Positions 8,374 through 14,661 of a stretch of 14,707 nucleotides of DNA are shown here, in pieces. Each line of letters begins with the position of its first letter. Position 1 is the stretch's first letter. The stretch lies in NCBI GenBank assembly GCA_004552595.1, contig SFNX01000058.1, forward strand, positions 1-14,707, written 5' to 3'. This DNA comes from Lachnospiraceae bacterium (GTDB lineage: Bacteria > Bacillota > Clostridia > Lachnospirales > Lachnospiraceae). The notes under the pieces were generated by a model that searched no databases, was not told the DNA's origin, and saw only the letters and a program-made list of their open reading frames with translations. The translations under genes were made by a program, and so were the position numbers.

Positions 8374-9080
8374 TAATGCATTCCTCTTTCTTTATAGAGC
8401 TGAGTAATTATCTCTGGGAATGTTGCTTTGTTAAGTTCGCTATTAAATGCTGTATATGTTCTGTATGTTACAGGCATATGATTAGATGAATCATTGTAGG
8501 CCTTAACTGCGTCTGCAAGAGAACTGTTAAATGAAGCCATCTTTTCCTTATCGCATTCTTCAATCACAATAAGGAATTCGTTACCGCCGTTTCTTCCGAC
8601 GAAACCGTAATTCTTACCTACAGTTTCGAATATTGAGGCAAAATCCTGAATTAAGTAGTTACCTCTGGACCTTCCAAGTGCTTCATTAATAAGCGACAAA
8701 TTTGTGATTGAAATAAGAGCGCATGCAAGGTTTGATATTGTTTCAGCAGAAGCATCCTCATATTTTTTAAATATGATGTCGCAGCTTATTCTGTTAGGTA
8801 TACCTGTGAGCGAATCAAGGTAAGCAAGTCTGTTAAGGTCGTCTGAATCTGAAATGTTTTTCTCAAGCTGTCTGAAATCCATGATTATCGCAAAGAATGA
8901 GAAAATCATGAACGCCCATAAGAATACGCAGATTGTAAGAAGCTTTGAATTTGTGAAAATGCTGGCGCTTAATACAGGATCTGTCTTTAGGTATATGAAA
9001 AATGCAAGAAAGAAAACAATTAGAAGAATGAGCTGAACAGCCTTGAATGTTTTATATATACGAATTGAGTCCTTTTTCAC
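8373..9080 (-). CDS. Membrane protein with degenerate GGDEF domain
   Basis: This 235-residue protein has two membrane segments (about 15-31 and 47-67), a short coiled linker and a GGDEF-family domain (about 84-230). The N-terminal signature is intact (LDSLTGIPNR, 88-97). The catalytic parts are changed: the signature loop reads GGNEF (165-169), the metal-binding DxD...K.ND block reads S124-I-T126...S129..NE, and the usual GH..GD reads GRSRGN. By what is known of diguanylate cyclases, this should not make c-di-GMP efficiently, so it may bind a nucleotide or work as a sensor or scaffold. GTG start with AGGAGG 8 nt upstream. It is the first gene of the operon, whose promoter lies in 9081-9240. 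Confidence 0.88.
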   Translation of the reverse strand: MKKDSIRIYKTFKAVQLILLIVFFLAFFIYLKTDPVLSASIFTNSKLLTICVFLWAFMIFSFFAIIMDFRQLEKNISDSDDLNRLAYLDSLTGIPNRISCDIIFKKYEDASAETISNLACALISITNLSLINEALGRSRGNYLIQDFASIFETVGKNYGFVGRNGGNEFLIVIEECDKEKMASFNSSLADAVKAYNDSSNHMPVTYRTYTAFNSELNKATFPEIITQLYKERGMH

Positions 9081-9165
9081 TTTTATTTCCTCCTGAATGA
9101 AAGTAAACTGTCATATTGTGACAATTTGATTATATATTAAAAATTACATAAATTAAAGAAGAAAG

Positions 9166-9192
9166 TCACACAATTTTCACATTGTACTCACA
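9166..9192 (-). promoter_or_regulatory. Three TGTGA direct repeats at 11-bp spacing, candidate activator site
   Basis: On the minus strand TGTGA occurs at 9192-9188, 9181-9177 and 9170-9166, exactly 11 bp apart and in the same orientation; two are preceded by AA. Relative to a start near 9122 (from the -10 at 9134-9129) the boxes centre at about -46, -57 and -68, upstream of a weak -35. OmpR/PhoB-family regulators bind direct repeats with 11-bp spacing, so an activator of that kind fits. A further TTGTGACAA lies at 9116-9124, over the presumed start. Confidence 0.6.
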
Positions 9193-9306
9193 TTATATGG
9201 GATATGTGACGAAGTTAATTTACGCGGGTGTCCAAAGCCTTGCAAAATTGAAAAAAGTTGATAAAAATATGAGAAAAATTGTGAAAAAAGGACCGTTTGT
9301 GTTTTT

Positions 9307-9336
9307 TTTACAGTCATATATAGTGTAGGCTATATA
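9307..9336 (+). promoter_or_regulatory. Probable sigma-A promoter of the small membrane protein gene
   Basis: TTTACA (9307-9312) and TATATA (9331-9336) are separated by 18 bp and point to the gene starting at 9376. The predicted leader is about 30 nt long and contains the GAGGTG ribosome site (9363-9368). Both hexamers are close to, but not at, consensus. Confidence 0.5.
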
Positions 9337-9375
9337 GCGTAGTCTCATTGTATTAGTTTTCCGAGGTGACAGGAT

Positions 9376-9657
9376 ATGGATTACGTTTTTACTATTATTG
9401 AAGATAACCAGGTGCCGCTTTCCGGCAACTTTAACCGGTTCAGCTACGCTCCGGTTGTCGCAGTCGTTGTTATTAGTCTTGTACTTTTAGCAATATTAGC
9501 TTATGCGCTGTGGATTGAGTCACATATTGAGAGAGTGATTGCTTTAAGCGGTAATGATAGGGTGCCAAGGATGAGTTATTTCTTCCATCCTGTTAAGCTC
9601 TTGAGAGAAGAATCGGAACTTGAGTACTCACTCGTTAACGTTCCGGCCAGAAGCTGA
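9376..9657 (+). CDS. Small single-pass membrane protein, unknown function
   Basis: I do not recognise this 93-residue protein. It has a short N-terminal part (MDYVFTIIEDNQVPLSGNFN), one hydrophobic segment at about 25-47 (APVVAVVVISLVLLAI core), and a charged, probably cytoplasmic tail with a basic-proline patch (NDRVPRMSYFFHPVKLLREE). There is no signal peptidase or lipobox site. ATG follows GAGGTG by 7 nt and has its own candidate promoter. It stands alone between the divergent pilus-like operon and the str operon and is bounded by a long stem-loop. The good ribosome site and promoter support a real gene. Confidence 0.72.
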   Translation: MDYVFTIIEDNQVPLSGNFNRFSYAPVVAVVVISLVLLAILAYALWIESHIERVIALSGNDRVPRMSYFFHPVKLLREESELEYSLVNVPARS

Positions 9658-9670
9658 ATAAGCCTGACAA

Positions 9671-9717
9671 TACTTAATGGCAAGACACCTTATAACCGGT
9701 GCTCTTGCCATTAAGTA
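9671..9717. repeat. Large inverted repeat / stem-loop after small membrane gene
   Basis: Arms of 15 bp (9671-9685 and 9703-9717) match perfectly. The stem extends inward by a further CACC/GGTG pair with one bulged C, leaving an 8-nt loop. The stem is stable enough to end or protect the transcript of the upstream gene, but neither side is followed by a T-run, so it is not a standard intrinsic terminator. Confidence 0.75.
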
Positions 9718-9776
9718 CATTTAGCATAAAATAATACAAATTTTAGCGATAAATTCGTTAATTGTGCACGATATGT

Positions 9777-9806
9777 AGGGGTTGACTTAATATGTGGTCA
9801 ACCTCT
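9777..9806. promoter_or_regulatory. Inverted repeat over the str promoter, possible operator
   Basis: GGTTGAC (9780-9786) and GTCAACC (9797-9803) form a perfect 7-bp inverted repeat with a 10-bp spacer, extendable to 10 bp with one G-T pair. It covers the -35 box and the spacer up to the -10 box. Being upstream of the transcript start, it could act only as DNA, for example as a repressor site. Confidence 0.45.
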
Positions 9807-9811
9807 ATAAT
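9782..9811 (+). promoter_or_regulatory. Promoter of the str operon
   Basis: TTGACT (9782-9787) and a perfect TATAAT (9806-9811) are 18 bp apart, about 100 nt before rpsL. A start near 9818 is expected. This is the clearest promoter in the window and suits the strong expression of ribosomal genes. Confidence 0.85.
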
Positions 9812-9817
9812 ATTTTA

Positions 9818-9870
9818 GATTGCGGTTTTGCGTAAAAACGACGATTTTTAAGTAAAACGCAAGGCAAATC
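9818..9870 (+). promoter_or_regulatory. Structured 5' leader of the str transcript
   Basis: The predicted 5' end can fold into one arm-rich hairpin: GATTGC (9818-9823) with GC-A-AATC (9864-9870), TTGCGT (9828-9833) with ACGCAA (9857-9862), and an apical A-run/T-run stem (9834-9838 with 9845-9849). It would begin at the first transcribed base. A role in mRNA stability or in r-protein feedback is possible; no known Rfam-type leader is recognised. Confidence 0.45.
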
Positions 9871-9914
9871 GAATGATTTGTAACAGTAAATTATAATACA
9901 AGGAGGTGAAAAGA

Positions 9915-10334
9915 ATGCCAACATTTAACCAGTTAGTAAGAAAGGGTAGACAGACAGCTGTTAAGAAGTCTACAGCACCTGCTCTCGGAAAGGGATTTAA
10001 CTCTCTTCACAAGAGACCTATCGAGACATCTTCTCCACAGAAGCGTGGTGTATGTACAGCAGTTAAGACAGCTACACCTAAAAAGCCTAACTCAGCTCTT
10101 CGTAAAATCGCCAGAGTTCGTCTTTCAAACGGAATTGAAGTAACAAGCTATATTCCGGGAGAAGGCCACAATCTTCAGGAACACTCAGTTGTTCTTATCC
10201 GTGGCGGTAGAGTAAAGGATTTACCTGGTACACGTTACCATGTTATTCGTGGAACTCTCGATACAGCCGGAGTAGCTAACCGTAAGCAGGCCCGTTCTAA
10301 GTACGGCGCTAAGAGACCTAAGGCTGCTAAGTAA
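9915..10334 (+). CDS. rpsL: 30S ribosomal protein S12
   Basis: S12 sits at the decoding centre of the small ribosomal subunit and influences accuracy. The protein has 139 residues, the family's normal length, starting MPTFNQLVRKGRQ. I chose the ATG at 9915; an in-frame GTG at 9906 lies inside the AGGAGGTG ribosome site (9901-9908). The conserved loops are present: TPKKPNSALRK, which carries the Lys at which streptomycin-resistance changes occur (wild type here), and RGGRVKDLPG, also wild type. It is the first gene of the str operon. It reads as fully intact. Confidence 0.98.
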   Translation: MPTFNQLVRKGRQTAVKKSTAPALGKGFNSLHKRPIETSSPQKRGVCTAVKTATPKKPNSALRKIARVRLSNGIEVTSYIPGEGHNLQEHSVVLIRGGRVKDLPGTRYHVIRGTLDTAGVANRKQARSKYGAKRPKAAK

Positions 10335-10544
10335 TTGCACCGGGTGTATTTATCGGGCTGTATAATCAGCGCGATGTTAGGAAACTCTAAACAAAACTAA
10401 ATTGAGTGTTGGAATTCATTTCACAAATTTATGATACATCCAGCGCGAACACATTTAGCGGAATACATGTGAGTACCTATGATCTAATCACTGTCGGATT
10501 AATAGTGATCCGATGAATAAATTTTGATTAAGGAGGGAAGAGAC
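10335..10544 (+). promoter_or_regulatory. Long rpsL-rpsG intercistronic region with competing stems
   Basis: At 210 nt this gap is long for an r-protein operon. Just before rpsG, ATCACT (10487-10492) can pair with AGTGAT (10504-10509), while TCGGAT (10494-10499) can pair with ATCCGA (10508-10513). The stems share two bases and are arranged as a pseudoknot or a two-state switch, 18 nt before the ribosome site. In E. coli S7 represses its own translation through this interval; the same is possible here but the E. coli structure is not recognisably present. CAGCGCGA also occurs twice (10367, 10441). Confidence 0.45.
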
Positions 10545-11015
10545 GTGCCACGTAAAGGACATATCCAGAAAAGAGACGTATTAGCAGATCCAATTTACAA
10601 TAGCAAAGTCGTAACAAAGCTTGTTAATAACATTATGTTAGATGGCAAGAAGGGTGTTGCACAGAAAATTGTATATGGAGCTTTTGAAAGAGTAGAAGAG
10701 AAGGCTGGAAAGCCGGCTCTTGAAGTATTCGACGAGGCTATGAACAATCTTATGCCTATGCTCGAAGTTAAGGCAAGACGTATCGGTGGTGCTACATATC
10801 AGGTACCTATCGAAGTTCGTCCTGATCGTCGTCAGGCATTAGCTCTTCGTTGGCTTACATTTTTCTCACGTAAGCGCGGCGAAAAGACTATGGAAGAACG
10901 CCTTGCAAACGAAATTCTTGACGCAGCAGCAAACACAGGCTCAGCTGTAAAGAGAAAAGAAGATATGCACAAAATGGCAGAAGCAAACAGAGCTTTTGCA
11001 CACTACAGATTCTAA
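10545..11015 (+). CDS. rpsG: 30S ribosomal protein S7
   Basis: S7 starts assembly of the 30S head by binding the 3' domain of 16S rRNA, and lines the exit site. At 156 residues it matches the usual length. I start at GTG 10545, because MPRKGHIQKRDVL is the conserved N-terminus and AGGAGGG (10531-10537) lies 7 nt upstream; the in-frame TTG at 10524 would add seven unrelated residues. Conserved parts include NNIMLDGKKGVAQKIVYGA, LEVKARRIGGATYQVPIEV and RPDRRQALALRWL. Intact; the fusA start follows 15 nt after its stop. Confidence 0.98.
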   Translation: MPRKGHIQKRDVLADPIYNSKVVTKLVNNIMLDGKKGVAQKIVYGAFERVEEKAGKPALEVFDEAMNNLMPMLEVKARRIGGATYQVPIEVRPDRRQALALRWLTFFSRKRGEKTMEERLANEILDAAANTGSAVKRKEDMHKMAEANRAFAHYRF

Positions 11016-11030
11016 TAGGAGGAAGAGATC

Positions 11031-13107
11031 TTGGCTGGAAGAGAATATCCATTGGAGAGAACCAGAAATATTGGTATTATGGCTCATATCGATGCGGGTA
11101 AGACTACATTGACAGAGCGTATACTTTATTACACTGGTGTTAACTACAAGATTGGTGATACTCATGAAGGTACTGCAACAATGGACTGGATGGAACAGGA
11201 AGCAGAGAGAGGTATCACAATCACATCAGCTGCTACAACATGCCACTGGACACTTCAGGAAAACTGCAAAGCAAAGCCGGGCGCACTTGAGCATCGTATC
11301 AATTGAGAGATCACTTCGTGTACTTGATGGCGCTGTTGGTGTTTTCTGTGCCAAAGGTGGTGTAGAGCCACAGTCAGAAAACGTATGGAGACAGGCTGAC
11401 ACATATAACGTTCCTAGAATGGCTTTCATCAACAAGATGGACATCCTTGGAGCAAATTTCTACGGAGCAGTAGATCAGATTAGAGACAGACTTGGTAAAA
11501 ACGCAATCGTTCTTCAGCTTCCTATCGGTAAGGAAGACGAGTTCAAGGGAATTATCGACCTTATGGAGATGAAAGCTTACATCTACAATGATGATAAGGG
11601 CGATGATATTTCAATCGTTGACATCCCTGATGATATGAAGGATGAAGCACAGCTTTACCATGACGAATTAATTGAAAAAATTGCAGAGCTTGATGATGAC
11701 CTTACAATGAAATATCTTGAGGGTGAAGAGCTCACAGTTGAAGAACTTAAGGCAGCACTTCGTAAGGGTACATGTGAATGTACTGCAGTTCCTGTTTGCT
11801 GTGGTTCAGCATACAGAAACAAGGGTGTACAGAAGCTCCTTGATGCTGTTATTGAGTATATGCCGGCACCTACAGACATCCCTGCAATTAAGGGTGTTGA
11901 CCTTGATGGTAATGAAGTTGAGAAGCACTCATCAGATGAGGAGCCTTTCGCAGCTTTAGCATTTAAGATTATGGCAGACCCATTCGTAGGAAAGCTCGCA
12001 TTCTTCAGAGTTTATTCAGGTACAATGAACTCAGGTTCATACGTACTTAACGCTACAAAGGGTAAAAAGGAAAGAGTTGGACGTATCCTTCAGATGCATG
12101 CTAACCAGAGATCTGAGCTTGATAAGGTTTACTCAGGTGATATCGCAGCAGCAGTTGGATTCAAGTTCACAACAACAGGTGATACAATTTGTGATGAGCA
12201 GCATCCTGTTATCCTTGAGTCTATGGAATTCCCTGAGCCGGTTATTGAGCTTGCTATCGAGCCAAAGACAAAGGCAGGTCAGGGTAAGCTTGGTGAATCA
12301 TTAGCAAAGCTTGCTGAAGAAGATCCTACATTCCGTGCTCATACAGATCAGGAAACAGGTCAGACAATCATCGCCGGAATGGGTGAGCTTCACCTTGAGA
12401 TCATCGTTGACAGACTTCTTCGTGAATTTAAGGTAGAAGCTAACGTTGGTGCACCACAGGTTGCATACAAGGAAGCTATTACTAAGTCAGTTGAAGTTGA
12501 TTCTAAGTACGCTAAGCAGTCAGGTGGACGTGGTCAGTACGGACACTGTAAGGTTCGTTTCGAGCCTATGGATGCTAACGGCGAAGAATTATTCAAGTTC
12601 GATTCAGAAGTCGTTGGTGGTGCTATTCCTAAGGAATACATCCCTGCAGTCGGTGAAGGTATCGAAGAAGCTACTAAGACAGGTATTCTTGGCGGATTCC
12701 CTGTTGTAGGTGTACATGCTACAGTTTATGACGGATCATACCATGAAGTCGATTCATCAGAAATGGCATTCCACATTGCAGGTTCTATGGCGTTTAAGGA
12801 TGCTATGCAGAAAGCAGCTCCTGTACTTCTTGAGCCTATCATGAAGGTTGAGGTTACAATGCCTGAAGAGTACATGGGTGATGTTATCGGTGACATCAAC
12901 TCACGTCGTGGACGTATCGAAGGTATGGACGACGTTGGTAACGGTAAGATTGTTCGTGGTTTTGTTCCACTTTCAGAAATGTTTGGATATGCTACAGACC
13001 TTCGTTCAAGAACTCAGGGACGTGGTAACTACTCAATGTTCTTTGAGAAGTATGAGCCGGTTCCAAAGTCAGTTCAGGAAAAGGTTTTGGCTGATAAGAA
13101 GGGCTAA
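11031..13107 (+). CDS. fusA: Elongation factor G, interrupted by an internal deletion
   Basis: EF-G is the ribosomal translocase GTPase. Translation starts at TTG 11031 (MAGREYPLERTRNIG), 8 nt after AGGAGG, with the G1 loop AHIDAGKTT. Frame 3 runs to HRIN and hits TGA at 11304; the protein resumes in frame 1 at 11305 with ERSLRVLDGAVGVF and continues to TAA at 13105. The missing residues are those that family members have between HRIN and ERS, about 14 (the IIDTPGHVDFTVEV type), so about 41 bp are absent. This removes the G3 motif DTPGH; G4 NKMD follows at about 11430. With the gap restored the gene would code for about 705 residues, normal for the family. As it stands the product would be truncated at about 91 residues and inactive. 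Confidence 0.95.
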
Positions 13108-13208
13108 ATATAGCCTTGAAAAAACCGAGGGTTTGAAATATAATCAATAATAGTCGGTTTGTTTATAGAACAGTACATTATATTTAATCTAACAAGGAGA
13201 AATTAAAA
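13108..13208 (+). promoter_or_regulatory. fusA-tuf spacer with alternative hairpins
   Basis: The 101-nt AT-rich spacer contains AAACC-GAG-GGTTT as a local hairpin (about 13126-13138), and the same left arm can instead pair distantly as AAACCGA with TCGGTTT. No T-run follows, so a terminator is unlikely. The tuf ribosome site AAGGAGA ends 8 nt before ATG at 13209. I see no convincing separate tuf promoter. Confidence 0.3.
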
Positions 13209-14435
13209 ATGGCAAAAGCAAAATTTGACAGATCTAAGACTCATTGTAACATTGGTACAATCGGTCACGTTGACCATGGTAAAACAACTCTTACAGCAGC
13301 TATCACAAAGGTTCTTGCTGAGAGAGTAGAAGGTAACGAGAAGGTTGACTTCGAAAACATCGATAAGGCTCCGGAAGAGAGAGAAAGAGGTATCACAATC
13401 TCTACAGCTCACGTTGAGTACTCAACAAAGAAGAGACATTACGCTCACGTTGACTGCCCAGGCCATGCTGACTACGTTAAGAACATGATCACAGGTGCAG
13501 CTCAGATGGATGGTGCTATCCTCGTTGTTGCTGCTACAGATGGTGTTATGGCTCAGACAAAGGAGCATATCCTTCTTTCAAGACAGGTTGGCGTTCCATA
13601 TATCGTAGTATTCATGAACAAGTGCGATATGGTTGACGACGAAGAGCTTCTTGAGCTCGTTGAAATGGAAATCACAGAGCAGCTTGAAGAGTACGACTTC
13701 AAAGGTTGCCCAATCGTTAAGGGTTCAGCTCTTAAGGCTCTTGAAGATCCTTCATCAGAGTGGGGCGACAAGATCATGGAACTCATGGACACAGTTGATG
13801 AGTACATTCCGGATCCAGAGAGAGAGACAGATAAGCCATTCCTTATGCCTATCGAGGACGTATTCTCTATCACAGGTCGTGGTACAGTTGCTACAGGTAG
13901 AGTAGAGCGTGGTACACTTAAGATGTCAGAAGAAGTTGAAATCATCGGTATCAAGGAAGAGACACAGAAGTCTGTTGTAACAGGTATCGAAATGTTCAGA
14001 AAGCTTCTTGACGAGGCATATGCTGGTGATAACATCGGTGTTCTTCTTAGAGGTATCAACAGAACAGATATCGAGCGTGGACAGGTTCTTGCTAAGCCAG
14101 GTTCAGTAAAGTGCCACAAGAAGTTTACAGCTCAGGTTTACGTTCTTACAAAGGATGAAGGTGGACGTCATACACCATTCTTCAACAACTATCGTCCACA
14201 GTTCTACTTCAGAACAACAGACGTTACAGGTGTTTGTAACCTTCCAGCAGGTACAGAAATGTGCATGCCTGGTGATAACGTAGAAATGACTATCGAACTT
14301 ATCCACCCAGTAGCTTGTGAGCAGGGTCTTACATTCGCTATCCGTGAAGGTGGTAGAACAGTAGAACAGTTGGTTCAGGAAGAGTTGCTACAATTATCGA
14401 GTAATGTACGCGAAAGCAATGAGATAAGCGCATAA
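13209..14435 (+). CDS. tuf: Elongation factor Tu, frameshifted at its C-terminus
   Basis: EF-Tu delivers aminoacyl-tRNA to the ribosome as a GTPase. All GTPase motifs are intact: GHVDHGKT (19-26), RGIT (60-63), DCPGH (82-86), NKCD (137-140) and SAL (173-175). Domains 2 and 3 follow normally as far as FAIREGGRTV. Then an 8-bp tandem duplication shifts the frame, so the usual GSGRVATIIE ending is replaced by about 23 unrelated residues and the stop moves from 14402 to 14433. Removing one copy restores the normal end and gives 395 residues, the family's usual length. Last gene of the str operon, with a terminator just after it. Confidence 0.96.
   Translation: MAKAKFDRSKTHCNIGTIGHVDHGKTTLTAAITKVLAERVEGNEKVDFENIDKAPEERERGITISTAHVEYSTKKRHYAHVDCPGHADYVKNMITGAAQMDGAILVVAATDGVMAQTKEHILLSRQVGVPYIVVFMNKCDMVDDEELLELVEMEITEQLEEYDFKGCPIVKGSALKALEDPSSEWGDKIMELMDTVDEYIPDPERETDKPFLMPIEDVFSITGRGTVATGRVERGTLKMSEEVEIIGIKEETQKSVVTGIEMFRKLLDEAYAGDNIGVLLRGINRTDIERGQVLAKPGSVKCHKKFTAQVYVLTKDEGGRHTPFFNNYRPQFYFRTTDVTGVCNLPAGTEMCMPGDNVEMTIELIHPVACEQGLTFAIREGGRTVEQLVQEELLQLSSNVRESNEISA
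14355..14370 (+). repeat. 8-bp tandem duplication inside tuf
   Basis: AGAACAGT occurs twice without a gap (14355-14362, 14363-14370). One copy plus the following T GGT TCA GGA gives the expected RTVGSG codons, so the second copy is the abnormal insertion. A gain of 8 bp shifts the frame. Confidence 0.9.
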
Positions 14436-14446
14436 AGGTGCGTAAT

Positions 14447-14485
14447 AAACAGCCACTGCAAGCTTGCTTGTGTGTGGCTGTTTTT
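14447..14485 (+). terminator. Intrinsic terminator of the str operon
   Basis: AAACAGCCAC (14447-14456) pairs perfectly with GTGGCTGTTT (14474-14483), and five T residues follow the stem from 14481. The 17-nt loop contains the self-complementary GCAAGCTTGC. It lies 43 nt after the normal tuf stop. Confidence 0.9.
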
Positions 14486-14493
14486 GCGTGCCT

Positions 14494-14559
14494 GCGGGCA
14501 TTTGACGAATGCCCGCGACCGAGGAAATGCGAAGCATTTTCGAGGTGCGCTTAGTGGCT
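14494..14559. repeat. Hairpin repeat, copy 1 (66 bp)
   Basis: The unit starts with a perfect 9-bp hairpin (14494-14502 with 14508-14516, loop TGACG), then a second hairpin GGAAATGC / GCATTTTC around GAA (14523-14541), and ends with GAGGTGCGCTTAGTGGCT. The last 18 bases are identical in copy 2. It is intergenic and codes for nothing credible. Confidence 0.8.
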
Positions 14560-14596
14560 ATGAATAGCTTCTCTTTGCTTATTTTAATGGATTTGT

Positions 14597-14661
14597 GCGG
14601 GCATTTAGCGAATGCCGTGACCGACATGAAGCGAAGCGAAATGGAGGTGCGCTTAGTGGCT
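14597..14661. repeat. Hairpin repeat, copy 2 (65 bp)
   Basis: This is an imperfect copy of 14494-14559, 37 bp further on. The first ten bases (GCGGGCATTT) and the last 18 are identical; the middle has diverged. The first hairpin is shortened to GGCATT/AATGCC and the second is largely lost. Its 3' end supplies the left arm of the next terminator. Confidence 0.78.

Larger units (their letters stand above)
9081..9375. promoter_or_regulatory. Divergent control region between pilus-like operon and small membrane gene
   Basis: This AT-rich, gene-free stretch lies between two divergent transcripts. It holds six TGTGA/TCACA pentamers, of which three are evenly spaced (separate entry). A minus-strand -10 candidate TATAAT is at 9134-9129 with a poor -35 (TTTAAT, 9157-9152). 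A second minus-strand TATAAT is at 9197-9192, without a good -35. The plus-strand promoter candidate is listed separately. The assignment is by eye only. Confidence 0.6.

Noticed and set aside
9116..9209. CRP-type site (TGTGA-N6-TCACA)
   Set aside because: The clearest boxes are direct rather than inverted, and no TGTGA/TCACA pair has the 6-bp spacing needed.
9892..9897. TATAAT just before rpsL as a second promoter
   Set aside because: A start from it would fall in or after the ribosome site, giving a nearly leaderless mRNA despite the strong AGGAGGTG; no -35 fits.
10367..10448. CAGCGCGA occurring twice in the rpsL-rpsG gap
   Set aside because: Only 8 bp, two copies, 74 bp apart, with no further symmetry; not enough to call a site.
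11137..11304. N-terminal 56 codons of the long plus-strand frame beginning at 11137
   Set aside because: They are an out-of-frame reading of fusA; real EF-G coding in this frame begins only at 11305, after the deletion.
13553..14119. 188-codon minus-strand frame inside tuf
   Set aside because: It is a Ser/Thr-rich shadow of the tuf coding sequence, with no ribosome site and no recognisable protein family.
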